Shown here piece after piece: positions 57,333 to 64,000 of a stretch of DNA of 64,000 nt. Below the pieces are notes generated by a model. The model was not told where the DNA came from and did not search any database. It worked only from the letters and a program-made list of their open reading frames with translations. The translations under genes were made by a program, and so were the position numbers. The DNA lies in the NCBI GenBank assembly GCA_947623915.1, contig CANQIB010000002.1, positions 1 to 64,000 of the forward strand, read 5' to 3'. Source of the DNA: an uncultured Ruminiclostridium sp. Its GTDB lineage: Bacteria > Bacillota > Clostridia > Oscillospirales > Ruminococcaceae. The first letter of the stretch is position 1; the number at the start of each line of letters is the position of its first letter.

Positions 57333-58699
57333 TTCTTGTCCTCTTCCGTCGCGTCCAGCACCTTGAACGCCTGCCGCAGATTAGCCGCGCCGTATATGCT
57401 TATGCCGTAGTTTTCGCTCCTGTCCAATTCCTTGAGCGAGGATTTGGGCACTATACATTTTGAAAAGCCCATTCTTGCCGCTTCTCTCACTCTTTGTCGG
57501 ATATGCGATACCGCGCGCAGCTCTCCGCCGAGTCCGACTTCTCCGAAAACCGCGACGTCGTCGCCTATCACCTTATCGCACAGACCTGAATATAAAGCCA
57601 ACGCGACCGCAAGGTCGCTGGCGGGTTCGTCTATCCTGAGTCCGCCGATTATATTTATGTATACGTCGGAGCCGCCGAAGATATAGCCTGTCCTTTTTTC
57701 CAGCACGGCGAGCAGAACGCACAGCCGATTGTAATCAAATCCCGCCGAAACGCGCCGAGGAGCGGCAAACCCGCTTTTAGTCACCAGCGCCTGTACCTCC
57801 GCCATGATAGGGCGCGAGCCCTCCATCGTGCAGAGTATGGATATTCCGCTGACTCCGGCGGGTCTGCCGGACAGCAGCATAGCCGAGGGATTTTCCACTT
57901 CAAAAAGTCCCTTGTCCCGCATTTCAAACACGCCTATTTCGTTCGTAGAGCCGAAACGGTTCTTGGCCGCGCGAAGTATGCGGTAGGATAACTGCTTATC
58001 CCCCTCGAAATACAGCACGGTGTCCACTATATGCTCCAGCACCTTAGGACCGGCTATCCCGCCGTCCTTGTTGACGTGTCCGACCAGAAATACCGAAATA
58101 TCCAGCGCTTTTGCCGCACGCATAAAGGCGTTGGTACATTCACGCACCTGAACGAGGCTGCCCGGCGCGCTTTGCAGCTGGGAAAGCTGTATCGTCTGTA
58201 TCGAGTCTATTATCACAACGTCGGGTTTTTCGGTGCGCATGGCGTCGGTTATCGCGTCACAGTCGGTGCAGGAGGAGATATACAGTCCGTCCGCTCTCAC
58301 TCCGAGTCGGTCCGCGCGCAGCTTTATCTGCCTTTCGCTTTCCTCGCCCGAAACATACAACACCTTTTTGCTGCCGCCGAGAGTATTGCATATTTGCAGC
58401 AGCAGGGTGGACTTTCCTATTCCGGGGTCGCCGCCCAACAGCACCAGCGAGCCTTTCACCAGACCTCCGCCAAGCACGCGGTCAAGCTCGTTCATACCCG
58501 TTTTGTAACGCGTTTCGTCCGGAAAATCCACGCTTTTTATGCTGCTTAGATGCAGCTTGACGGAGGAGGAGGCGGGACTGCTCTCGCTCACCGATTCCTC
58601 TATCGTGCCCCATGCGCCGCAGGCGTAGCATTGCCCGTTCCATTTGGGATATTCCTGCCCGCACTCCGAGCAGATGAAAACTTTTCTGTTTTTCGGCAT
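57329..58699 (-). CDS. radA: DNA repair protein RadA (Sms)
   Basis: A 456-residue RecA-like branch-migration protein. The N-terminal zinc finger has C10, C13, C24 and C27; Walker A is GGDPGIGKST at 89-98; the RadA-specific KNRFG motif is present; and the C-terminal Lon-like domain is complete to the conserved VPKSSLKEL region. Standard length. Confidence 0.97.
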   Translation of the reverse strand: MPKNRKVFICSECGQEYPKWNGQCYACGAWGTIEESVSESSPASSSVKLHLSSIKSVDFPDETRYKTGMNELDRVLGGGLVKGSLVLLGGDPGIGKSTLLLQICNTLGGSKKVLYVSGEESERQIKLRADRLGVRADGLYISSCTDCDAITDAMRTEKPDVVIIDSIQTIQLSQLQSAPGSLVQVRECTNAFMRAAKALDISVFLVGHVNKDGGIAGPKVLEHIVDTVLYFEGDKQLSYRILRAAKNRFGSTNEIGVFEMRDKGLFEVENPSAMLLSGRPAGVSGISILCTMEGSRPIMAEVQALVTKSGFAAPRRVSAGFDYNRLCVLLAVLEKRTGYIFGGSDVYINIIGGLRIDEPASDLAVALALYSGLCDKVIGDDVAVFGEVGLGGELRAVSHIRQRVREAARMGFSKCIVPKSSLKELDRSENYGISIYGAANLRQAFKVLDATEEDKK

Positions 58700-58720
58700 T
58701 TTTACTTCCTGTCTGATTTA

Positions 58721-59482
58721 TTATTCTTTCGACGTGGTCTGCATATAGCGAACGACGCCGTTATATATCATAAACGCTACCTTGCGCTGATACAGCGGGT
58801 CGGACAGCTTCGCGGCGTCGTCGGGGTTGGACAGAAATCCGCATTCTATAAGCACCGACGGCACTTGCGTATCTTTGAAAAGGAACAGCTCGGTGTCCAT
58901 GACCTTGGTGACGCGGTCGTTCTCCGGCTGCAGCACTTGAAAATTCTCCTGCATCAGCTGCGCCAACAGGCGGTTGTCGGGATTGTTTTCGTTGTAAAAG
59001 ACCTGCGCGCCGAAATATTCCGGCTGAGTGAACTGATTTTGATGGATGGAAAGAAAGATACAGTCCTTTTGTCCCTGTATCGTTTTAAGACGGTTGTTCA
59101 TGTCGGAAACCTTTTTGTTCCTCAGTCCCTCCGTGCCGGGGTCGTATACCGCGTTGTCGGAGTCGCGGGTAAGCACGACGTTAAATCCGCCCAGTGTCAG
59201 CATATCGCGCAGCTTGGTGACTATCGAAAGGTTTATATCCTTTTCTATCTCGCCGTTTATCCCGACGCAGCCTCCGTCCTCTCCGCCGTGTCCCGCGTCC
59301 AGTACCACCGTCGGACGTTCGGTCACGCTGCCTCCCGATGTGGGGACAGCCAAGCGGGTAAGGTCGGAATTTGCCGCGATTATCGCAAAGCACCCCAGCA
59401 GCACCAGTACCGCAGGTATCCTTGTTTTTTTCAGCTTGGCAAGACTTTCCCTGTTCGGCTTTTTAAAAGATATACGCTTCAT
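58721..59482 (-). CDS. cwlD: N-acetylmuramoyl-L-alanine amidase, CwlD-like
   Basis: A 253-residue amidase_3 enzyme. A membrane or signal helix covers ~22-37 (IPAVLVLLGCFAIIAANS). Zinc ligands and catalytic Glu are in LDAGHGGEDGG (H65), the GEIEKD segment, FLSIHQNQF and LIECGFLSN. CwlD makes the muramic-lactam precursor in spore cortex, and this size with an N-terminal anchor matches CwlD better than wall-lytic amidases. Placement after spoIIE-rsmA-radA suits a sporulation gene. Confidence 0.88.
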   Translation of the reverse strand: MKRISFKKPNRESLAKLKKTRIPAVLVLLGCFAIIAANSDLTRLAVPTSGGSVTERPTVVLDAGHGGEDGGCVGINGEIEKDINLSIVTKLRDMLTLGGFNVVLTRDSDNAVYDPGTEGLRNKKVSDMNNRLKTIQGQKDCIFLSIHQNQFTQPEYFGAQVFYNENNPDNRLLAQLMQENFQVLQPENDRVTKVMDTELFLFKDTQVPSVLIECGFLSNPDDAAKLSDPLYQRKVAFMIYNGVVRYMQTTSKE

Positions 59483-59560
59483 ATTACTACCCGTCCTTTT
59501 TTAAGATCAATCAATAATATGAAGCGTCGGGACAAAATATGACAAGACCGTCTGTCGGTA

Positions 59561-60145
59561 TTATTTATACATCAGCTTGTCTGAATCGAACTTTTGGGTA
59601 TATCCGAAGTAAAATCCCACATGAGTGGCGACGGGGATAAGCGAGTAGCACAGCATAAATACAAACGGTACTGCCGTATTCATGACTTCGATGGTGTTGC
59701 CCTCGGTGCCCGATGGGATAAGCAGCAGCGACAGCGCGTATACCAGCCCGTCCGCGAAACGGTAAAACGGCAGTATATCCATATCCCAGAACAAAAACGT
59801 CCCCGTCAGCTTGTTTATGAGCAGCAATATCGAGGGTATCAGCATTATAACGGTAAGGATTATGCCTATCTTCAGCCATTTAAAGCTGTCGGGCGGCTGC
59901 GCCTTGTGCAGGCGGACATAGTTTTGCTCTCTGTCGCCGTCCTTGTAGCCTACGGTAAACATAAGAGAATAGAATATGATAAACGCAAGTATCACCACGA
60001 TGACCTTGATGAAATTTTCGGAGATAAAGGCGGCGGTGGATATGGTCATTATCGTGCAGAGAAGATTGCCGAACAGCATATATAAAAATCCCATTACAAG
60101 CTGTTTGAAAAACGGCTGACGTTCTCTTTTGTCAAAATATTCCAT
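59561..60145 (-). CDS. Polytopic membrane protein of unknown function
   Basis: A 194-residue protein with about five membrane helices (MGFLYMLFGNLLCTIMTIST, VIVVILAFIIFYSLMFTVGY, and others) and a charged cytoplasmic loop (KDGDREQNYVRLHKAQPP). It lies 14 bases downstream of the next gene up, so it is in the operon of the two paralogous membrane proteins. I do not recognise the family. Confidence 0.75.
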   Translation of the reverse strand: MEYFDKRERQPFFKQLVMGFLYMLFGNLLCTIMTISTAAFISENFIKVIVVILAFIIFYSLMFTVGYKDGDREQNYVRLHKAQPPDSFKWLKIGIILTVIMLIPSILLLINKLTGTFLFWDMDILPFYRFADGLVYALSLLLIPSGTEGNTIEVMNTAVPFVFMLCYSLIPVATHVGFYFGYTQKFDSDKLMYK

Positions 60146-60159
60146 TAGTCCTACCTCTT

Positions 60160-60957
60160 TCAGCTTTGTCCGTCGGTCTTGCCGACTTTGTTGTCGTTTA
60201 ATATGTTGACAAGCACCTCGCGTGCCTGAGTATTCCTCTCCAAGGAGCTTTCGTTATAGCTTATCATGCCCGGCTGCTCGTTCTTTACGCCTATGACCAG
60301 TACCTCCGGCACGGAGTTTTCATAGTTTGCCGCAGCGGCAAGCGGCGTATCTTTCAGCTTTATCGTGGTCTTGCCCGAAAGGTCGGCGTCGCCGGTGATC
60401 TCTCCGAGATCGACGAAAAAGCTGTCGAATTTTTCAAGATTTTCGCTGTCGCTTAGCTCCTGGTCGTTGCTTATTCCGCTGTCACATATGAGCATTTGCG
60501 CGACGCCCGTGTCCAGCTCTCCGAAAAATTTCGCGGTGTTGGTCGTTACATAATAGGTATCGCCCGTCTGCTTGGTAAGGTCGATATAATATACCTCCAC
60601 ATGGACGTTTCCGTTGTGATCGAAGTCGGGGCAGTAGCTCTCCAGCGCAAGCTCGATGTCGTTCACCTTGCGGTAGAGGTCCGGCGTTTGCTTTGCGTCG
60701 GAGGTCACCAGCAGCACCCTCATATCCGCCGCCTCTTTGGACAGTAACTGGAACAGCATAAATCCGCCCACTACGATAAAAAATACGGCTACTACGATAT
60801 ACCATTTATTGTGGTAGACAAAATTTTCAAACCGCGCCAGCCCTTTCAGCTTTTCCGGCTGCTCGTGTACGTCGGTTTCTATTATGTCGCTTTCCTCTAT
60901 AAGCCCCTGCTTTAGTTTAAGCAGCTCTCTTTTTTCTTCGTCGTTATTGCTCGGCAT
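60160..60957 (-). CDS. Single-pass membrane protein, paralogue 1
   Basis: A 265-residue protein: a cytoplasmic tail with the motif EEKRELLKLKQGLIEESD, one membrane helix (WYIVVAVFFIVVGGFMLFQL), and an outer domain of ~190 residues. The N-terminal motif and layout repeat in the next gene (60969-61649). The outer domain reads like a substrate- or protein-binding fold but without a known signature. Confidence 0.78.
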   Translation of the reverse strand: MPSNNDEEKRELLKLKQGLIEESDIIETDVHEQPEKLKGLARFENFVYHNKWYIVVAVFFIVVGGFMLFQLLSKEAADMRVLLVTSDAKQTPDLYRKVNDIELALESYCPDFDHNGNVHVEVYYIDLTKQTGDTYYVTTNTAKFFGELDTGVAQMLICDSGISNDQELSDSENLEKFDSFFVDLGEITGDADLSGKTTIKLKDTPLAAAANYENSVPEVLVIGVKNEQPGMISYNESSLERNTQAREVLVNILNDNKVGKTDGQS

Positions 60958-60968
60958 TGTTATCCCCT

Positions 60969-61649
60969 TTATGCGTCTTTCTGCTTTTCGTTGTTGCTTA
61001 TAATATCGGCGACGAACTGTTCGGCGTATTCCTGACGTTCGTCATCTGTTTTTTTGACCGCAAGATAAATTTCCTGCGAAAATATCTTTAACTCTTTGCC
61101 CAACGGGGTAGAGGTGAAATCTATAAGATAGCCGTCCGCTCCCGCCGTATCGATCTCGACAAAAAAGGGCTTGCCCTCGGCTTGCGTCATGTCCTCGTAC
61201 ACCTGTTCGAGGTCGGCTTTCTTTCCCACGAATATCTGGGAGCTGCCGTTTTCTATCTCCTGATATTTTTCTATAAAGCTGAGCGTTGTTTCGTCCGGCC
61301 CTTGATGTACCGCGACCGTGCTTTTTCCGTCGCCGTTGTTGTCCTCGCAGTAGCGGGGAAGATTGCTTTCCAGCAGTCTTACGGTGGTGGTGGAATATCT
61401 CGTGACCGAGTATATTTCAATATCCGGCTTGGGCTTGAAATAGTACAGCGCCGCTATTACCGAGCCGACCGCGACCAAAAGTATGCCCACTACCAGCATC
61501 AGCTTGTGATACCACAGCCAGTTTTTTGCTTTTTCTCCTGTTGTGGCAGGCATTTGTACGTCATAGCCGTCCTCAGGGACGGCGTCGCTGCTGTTTATAA
61601 GCCCCTGCTTTAGCTTCAGCAGCTCTCTTTTATCATTGTCCTGCGACAT
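60969..61649 (-). CDS. Single-pass membrane protein, paralogue 2
   Basis: A 226-residue relative of the preceding entry, with DKRELLKLKQGLINSSD near the start, a helix (LMLVVGILLVAVGSVIAALY) and an outer domain (PDIEIYSVTRYSTTTVRLLE onward). The shared 11-residue cytoplasmic motif RELLKLKQGLI implies a common cytoplasmic partner. First gene of a three-gene operon. Confidence 0.78.
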   Translation of the reverse strand: MSQDNDKRELLKLKQGLINSSDAVPEDGYDVQMPATTGEKAKNWLWYHKLMLVVGILLVAVGSVIAALYYFKPKPDIEIYSVTRYSTTTVRLLESNLPRYCEDNNGDGKSTVAVHQGPDETTLSFIEKYQEIENGSSQIFVGKKADLEQVYEDMTQAEGKPFFVEIDTAGADGYLIDFTSTPLGKELKIFSQEIYLAVKKTDDERQEYAEQFVADIISNNEKQKDA

Positions 61650-61772
61650 CTTTTACTCCCAAAACAGCTTTTATATCCCTCGTTAAACGACATGAGGGTA
61701 CGGAAAAATATTATCCGCAAAAATGTTAATTTCATATTAACAAATACAGGCAGTTTCCCGCCTGCCTGTAAT

Positions 61773-61801
61773 ATTTTATCATAAACGGCCGCCCGTGTCA
61801 A
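61773..61801 (-). promoter_or_regulatory. Promoter of the three-gene membrane operon
   Basis: On the minus strand TTGACA (61796-61801) and TAAAAT (61773-61778) with a 17-bp spacer. The early transcript can form TACAGGCAG (61762-61770 side) with CTGCCTGTA (61745-61753 side). Confidence 0.75.
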
Positions 61802-61833
61802 GGCGACCGTGAATTTATGCCGAGCCCGTGCGC

Positions 61834-62271
61834 TCATATGGAGTAGTCGTTCGCGGAAAGCTCCCGCTGCTTGTCCACGACGTCCTGTAGGGTTATGCCG
61901 TCAAGGTATTCGTTTATCAGCTTGTGAAGCCCTTTCCATATCTGAAGCGTGGCGCAGGAGGAAGAACGCGGACATTCCGCCGGATCGTTTTCCAGACAAG
62001 CCACCGGCGCGAGATTTCCCTCGGTAAGACGGAGTATCTCGCCGACTGTATACTGATCCGGCCTGCGCGCAAGCCGATAGCCTCCCTGAAAGCCTCGGTT
62101 GGTATGCAAAAAATTAGTCTTATTGAATACCGGCACTATCTGCTCAAGATATTTTTTGGAAATGCCCTGCCGCTCGGCGATATCCTTAAGCGCTATAAAT
62201 TCGCCGTTTTGGTGTTCCGCAAGGTCTACCATCATTCTCAGCGCGTATCTGCCTTTTGTTGAAATTTTCAA
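61834..62271 (-). CDS. Rrf2-family regulator (IscR-like)
   Basis: A 145-residue winged-helix regulator. The start is a TTG at 62271, eight bases after AAAGGAGG; the frame runs on to 62352 across the promoter. The HTH and wing are clear (ALKDIAERQGISKKYLEQIV, NRGFQGGYRLAR). Cysteines C92, C100 and C106 match the [2Fe-2S] ligand cluster of IscR (C92, C98, C104) with slightly wider spacing, so Fe-S sensing is likely. No isc/suf genes adjoin it in the window. Confidence 0.92.
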   Translation of the reverse strand: MKISTKGRYALRMMVDLAEHQNGEFIALKDIAERQGISKKYLEQIVPVFNKTNFLHTNRGFQGGYRLARRPDQYTVGEILRLTEGNLAPVACLENDPAECPRSSSCATLQIWKGLHKLINEYLDGITLQDVVDKQRELSANDYSI

Positions 62272-62311
62272 ACCGTTTTCCTCCTTTGAAAGAATAGTTT
62301 TCCCAATTCCT

Positions 62312-62340
62312 ATAATAACATATATTTTGTAGGTTTTCAA
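62312..62340 (-). promoter_or_regulatory. Promoter of the Rrf2 regulator
   Basis: On the minus strand TTGAAA (62335-62340) and TATTAT (62312-62317) with a 17-bp spacer. Confidence 0.65.
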
Positions 62341-62359
62341 GATAATAAACAAAATGTTT

Positions 62360-62398
62360 ACAAAAAAATTACGGGCAGGCTAAAACAAGCCTGCCCGT
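62360..62398 (-). terminator. Terminator of the amidase-domain protein gene
   Basis: ACGGGCAGGC (62371-62380) pairs perfectly with GCCTGCCCGT (62389-62398); read leftward a T-rich run (62363-62370) follows. Confidence 0.9.
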
Positions 62399-62409
62399 AG
62401 ATCTTGCGG

Positions 62410-63831
62410 TCATTGTGTTTCTTCCGTGCCGTTGTACCCGATTATCTTTATCAGCCTTATTTCGCTGTAGCCGTAAGCGGACATCGGGAAATCTACCTTG
62501 TCGGCGGTGTTGCTGTTCACCAAGTAGTCGATGACATTTCCCGCAGAGTCGCGGATAACATCGGTGATAATTACCGAATGATAAGTGTATCCGTTTACGG
62601 AATACTGTATCACATCTCCCGGCTCGCCGGTAAAAAGGTTGGCGTCGGGCAGGGTAACTATGGGGTCGCTGTTGTTAAGACAGTACATATAAAAGCTGTA
62701 GGTCTCCGACCATGACGGTACTCTGCCTTTTTTTGTTTCTTTATAATTCAACTCGTCGTCGAACCATTTCCATTGATCGTCGTAAGTGCCTTGCCAGTCC
62801 ATGGGCAAGCCTCCGGCGTGCAGACATTGCGAAACGAAGTTTTGGCAGTTTCCTCCGTAATCGGAATAATCGCTGTATTCCTCGGTGTTGCGAACGACCG
62901 TTTGTTCGTCCGTCCAAAGGTAGGAATATTCGACGGCGGCGTCGCGGTCGTATTCGTTATCCGCGGTCGGCAATTCCGCCTCGGCGTCGACGGCTTTAAA
63001 CTGTGCGCTGCGCTTTTCTGCCTCGCTGTCCACACTTGTTTTAAGCTGCTTTAGTACCAGCGCGTAAGTCTTTGCCAAGTCCGTATCCTCGGGTATATCC
63101 GCCTCCAAAAGCTGCGTGTTGCCGTCCAGCTCCAGACGGTCGAGCATAAACTCCTCGGTTTGCATGACGGCGGCGGTCTCGTCGTACATACTGAGTAATT
63201 TACCGCTGTCCGACTGTATCACGGCTTTTCCCTGACACCCGACGGAATAGGACGGCTTTGAGGACAGCGCGAATTCCACGCTGTCGTTTAGCAGAAACGA
63301 TATTTCGTATGTATTTCCGTTTATTTTAAAATCGGTCACCGTTACCGTAACGTCCGCAGAGACAAACGAGAGGTTGGAGTTAAAGGAACGCCTGAGATAT
63401 ACGTTGTATTCCAGCGCGGTATCGCAAAGTCCTGCGGAAAGCTCGCCAAGACGCTCCTCGGTGTTGAAATATCCGCTGACGGGGAAAAATTCAAGACTTC
63501 CGAGAACGGTGTATATATCGGTAAAATAATCGCCCAGCAGTTCCTTTACCGTTTCCGGCACGGGTATGCTGCTGTCGTCTACCGTCATTTTTATATCCGG
63601 CCTTGTATAGGCAAGAGTCCCGCTGTTAAGGGAAAGCGAGATGTTTTGCTCCGGAGCGGTCGACGATTCGGAGACGGAGGTGTCGCCTTTTATATCCAAG
63701 TCATGAGTAAGCTCTCCGCTTGCCGCGAGGATTATAACGAAAACCACCACCACTCCGAATATGCAAAGACAGGGTACTGTCAGTAATGCGGTAAAAGCCG
63801 ACGGCTTTTTTTGTCTGCGTTTGTTGTTCAA
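62410..63831 (-). CDS. Membrane-anchored protein with a C-terminal amidase domain (Amidase_6-like)
   Basis: A 473-residue protein with an N-terminal basic segment and helix (~16-38), a ~230-residue outer region, and from ~290 a papain-like amidase domain: RDAAVEYSYLW, then YGGNCQNFVSQCLHAGG with the putative nucleophile C329, and a His in YTYHSVIITD. This domain is common in secreted proteins of spore formers and may cut cell-wall peptides. It has its own promoter (63903-63931) and terminator. Confidence 0.85.
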   Translation of the reverse strand: MNNKRRQKKPSAFTALLTVPCLCIFGVVVVFVIILAASGELTHDLDIKGDTSVSESSTAPEQNISLSLNSGTLAYTRPDIKMTVDDSSIPVPETVKELLGDYFTDIYTVLGSLEFFPVSGYFNTEERLGELSAGLCDTALEYNVYLRRSFNSNLSFVSADVTVTVTDFKINGNTYEISFLLNDSVEFALSSKPSYSVGCQGKAVIQSDSGKLLSMYDETAAVMQTEEFMLDRLELDGNTQLLEADIPEDTDLAKTYALVLKQLKTSVDSEAEKRSAQFKAVDAEAELPTADNEYDRDAAVEYSYLWTDEQTVVRNTEEYSDYSDYGGNCQNFVSQCLHAGGLPMDWQGTYDDQWKWFDDELNYKETKKGRVPSWSETYSFYMYCLNNSDPIVTLPDANLFTGEPGDVIQYSVNGYTYHSVIITDVIRDSAGNVIDYLVNSNTADKVDFPMSAYGYSEIRLIKIIGYNGTEETQ

Positions 63832-63902
63832 GATGTTTCCTCCGTAAAAGTATAAAGGCTTAAAGTCGGTTCGGCATTATCTTCCGATATTATCCTAGTT
63901 GC

Positions 63903-63931
63903 AGTTTAGCATAAAAATCGAACCGTGTCAA
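63903..63931 (-). promoter_or_regulatory. Promoter of the amidase-domain protein gene
   Basis: On the minus strand TTGACA (63926-63931) and TAAACT (63903-63908) with a 17-bp spacer. Confidence 0.7.
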
Positions 63932-64000
63932 TATCCGACGAAGGCTTTTTTGAAAAATTGCCCATACACATTTTACCGCCGCGCGGCATAAATTGAAAAG

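Overview
The window looks like chromosome of an anaerobic, endospore-forming clostridium, most likely in or near the Oscillospiraceae/Ruminococcaceae. The signs are spoIIE, spoIIR and cwlD, the [FeFe]-hydrogenase maturase gene hydE, consensus sigma-A promoters (TTGACA-17-TATAAT), strong AGGAGG ribosome sites, and a Tad pilus locus with no outer-membrane secretin gene, as expected for a one-membrane cell. All family names below come from reading the translated sequence; no database search was possible.

Left part (1-6.9 kb): the recombination end of an integrative element. An XRE repressor faces a Y-family DNA polymerase gene across overlapping face-to-face promoters studded with CACGACA operators. 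Then come small accessory proteins, a structured RNA candidate, a sigma-like factor, a PemK/MazF-like protein with a Cys-rich tail, three tandem excisionase-like paralogues and a Tn916-type tyrosine integrase. From 6.9 to 12.2 kb is a patchy region: relic repeats around an acetyltransferase, a zinc-ribbon protein, a secreted Thr/Glu/Ser-rich anchored protein with a highly structured leader, and a LytTR/GHKL two-component pair.

Centre (12.3-40.8 kb): the main find. A tyrosine recombinase gene is bracketed by near-identical inverted repeats, each built on the palindromic core CAGAACTCAAAGTTCTG. A perfect sigma-A promoter lies just inside the left repeat. As assembled it points left into a terminator; inversion would aim it right, into a 27-kb co-directional gene block. 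That block encodes a Tad/Flp pilus (tadZ, tadA, tadB, tadC, flp, two TadE-like pseudopilins, a 1356-residue TadG-like protein, a prepilin peptidase), a phospho-signalling set (WG-repeat protein, FHA protein, PP2C phosphatase, Ser/Thr kinase, membrane protein) and a 3098-residue surface protein. I read this as a phase-variable pilus/adhesin system whose switch encodes its own recombinase. The block ends at a perfect terminator followed by a beheaded LytTR regulator.

Right part (41-64 kb): a GntR-controlled ABC transporter, a second ABC exporter with two FtsX-like permeases, a hydrolase-nadE pair, spoIIR, a 270-bp inverted-repeat element, hydE with a short upstream ORF, an Mrp/ApbC ATPase, then on the minus strand spoIIE (with a 21-bp promoter spacer like that of Spo0A-driven promoters), rsmA, radA, cwlD, a run of small membrane proteins, an Rrf2-type regulator and an exported amidase-domain protein. 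No rRNA, tRNA or CRISPR array was seen.
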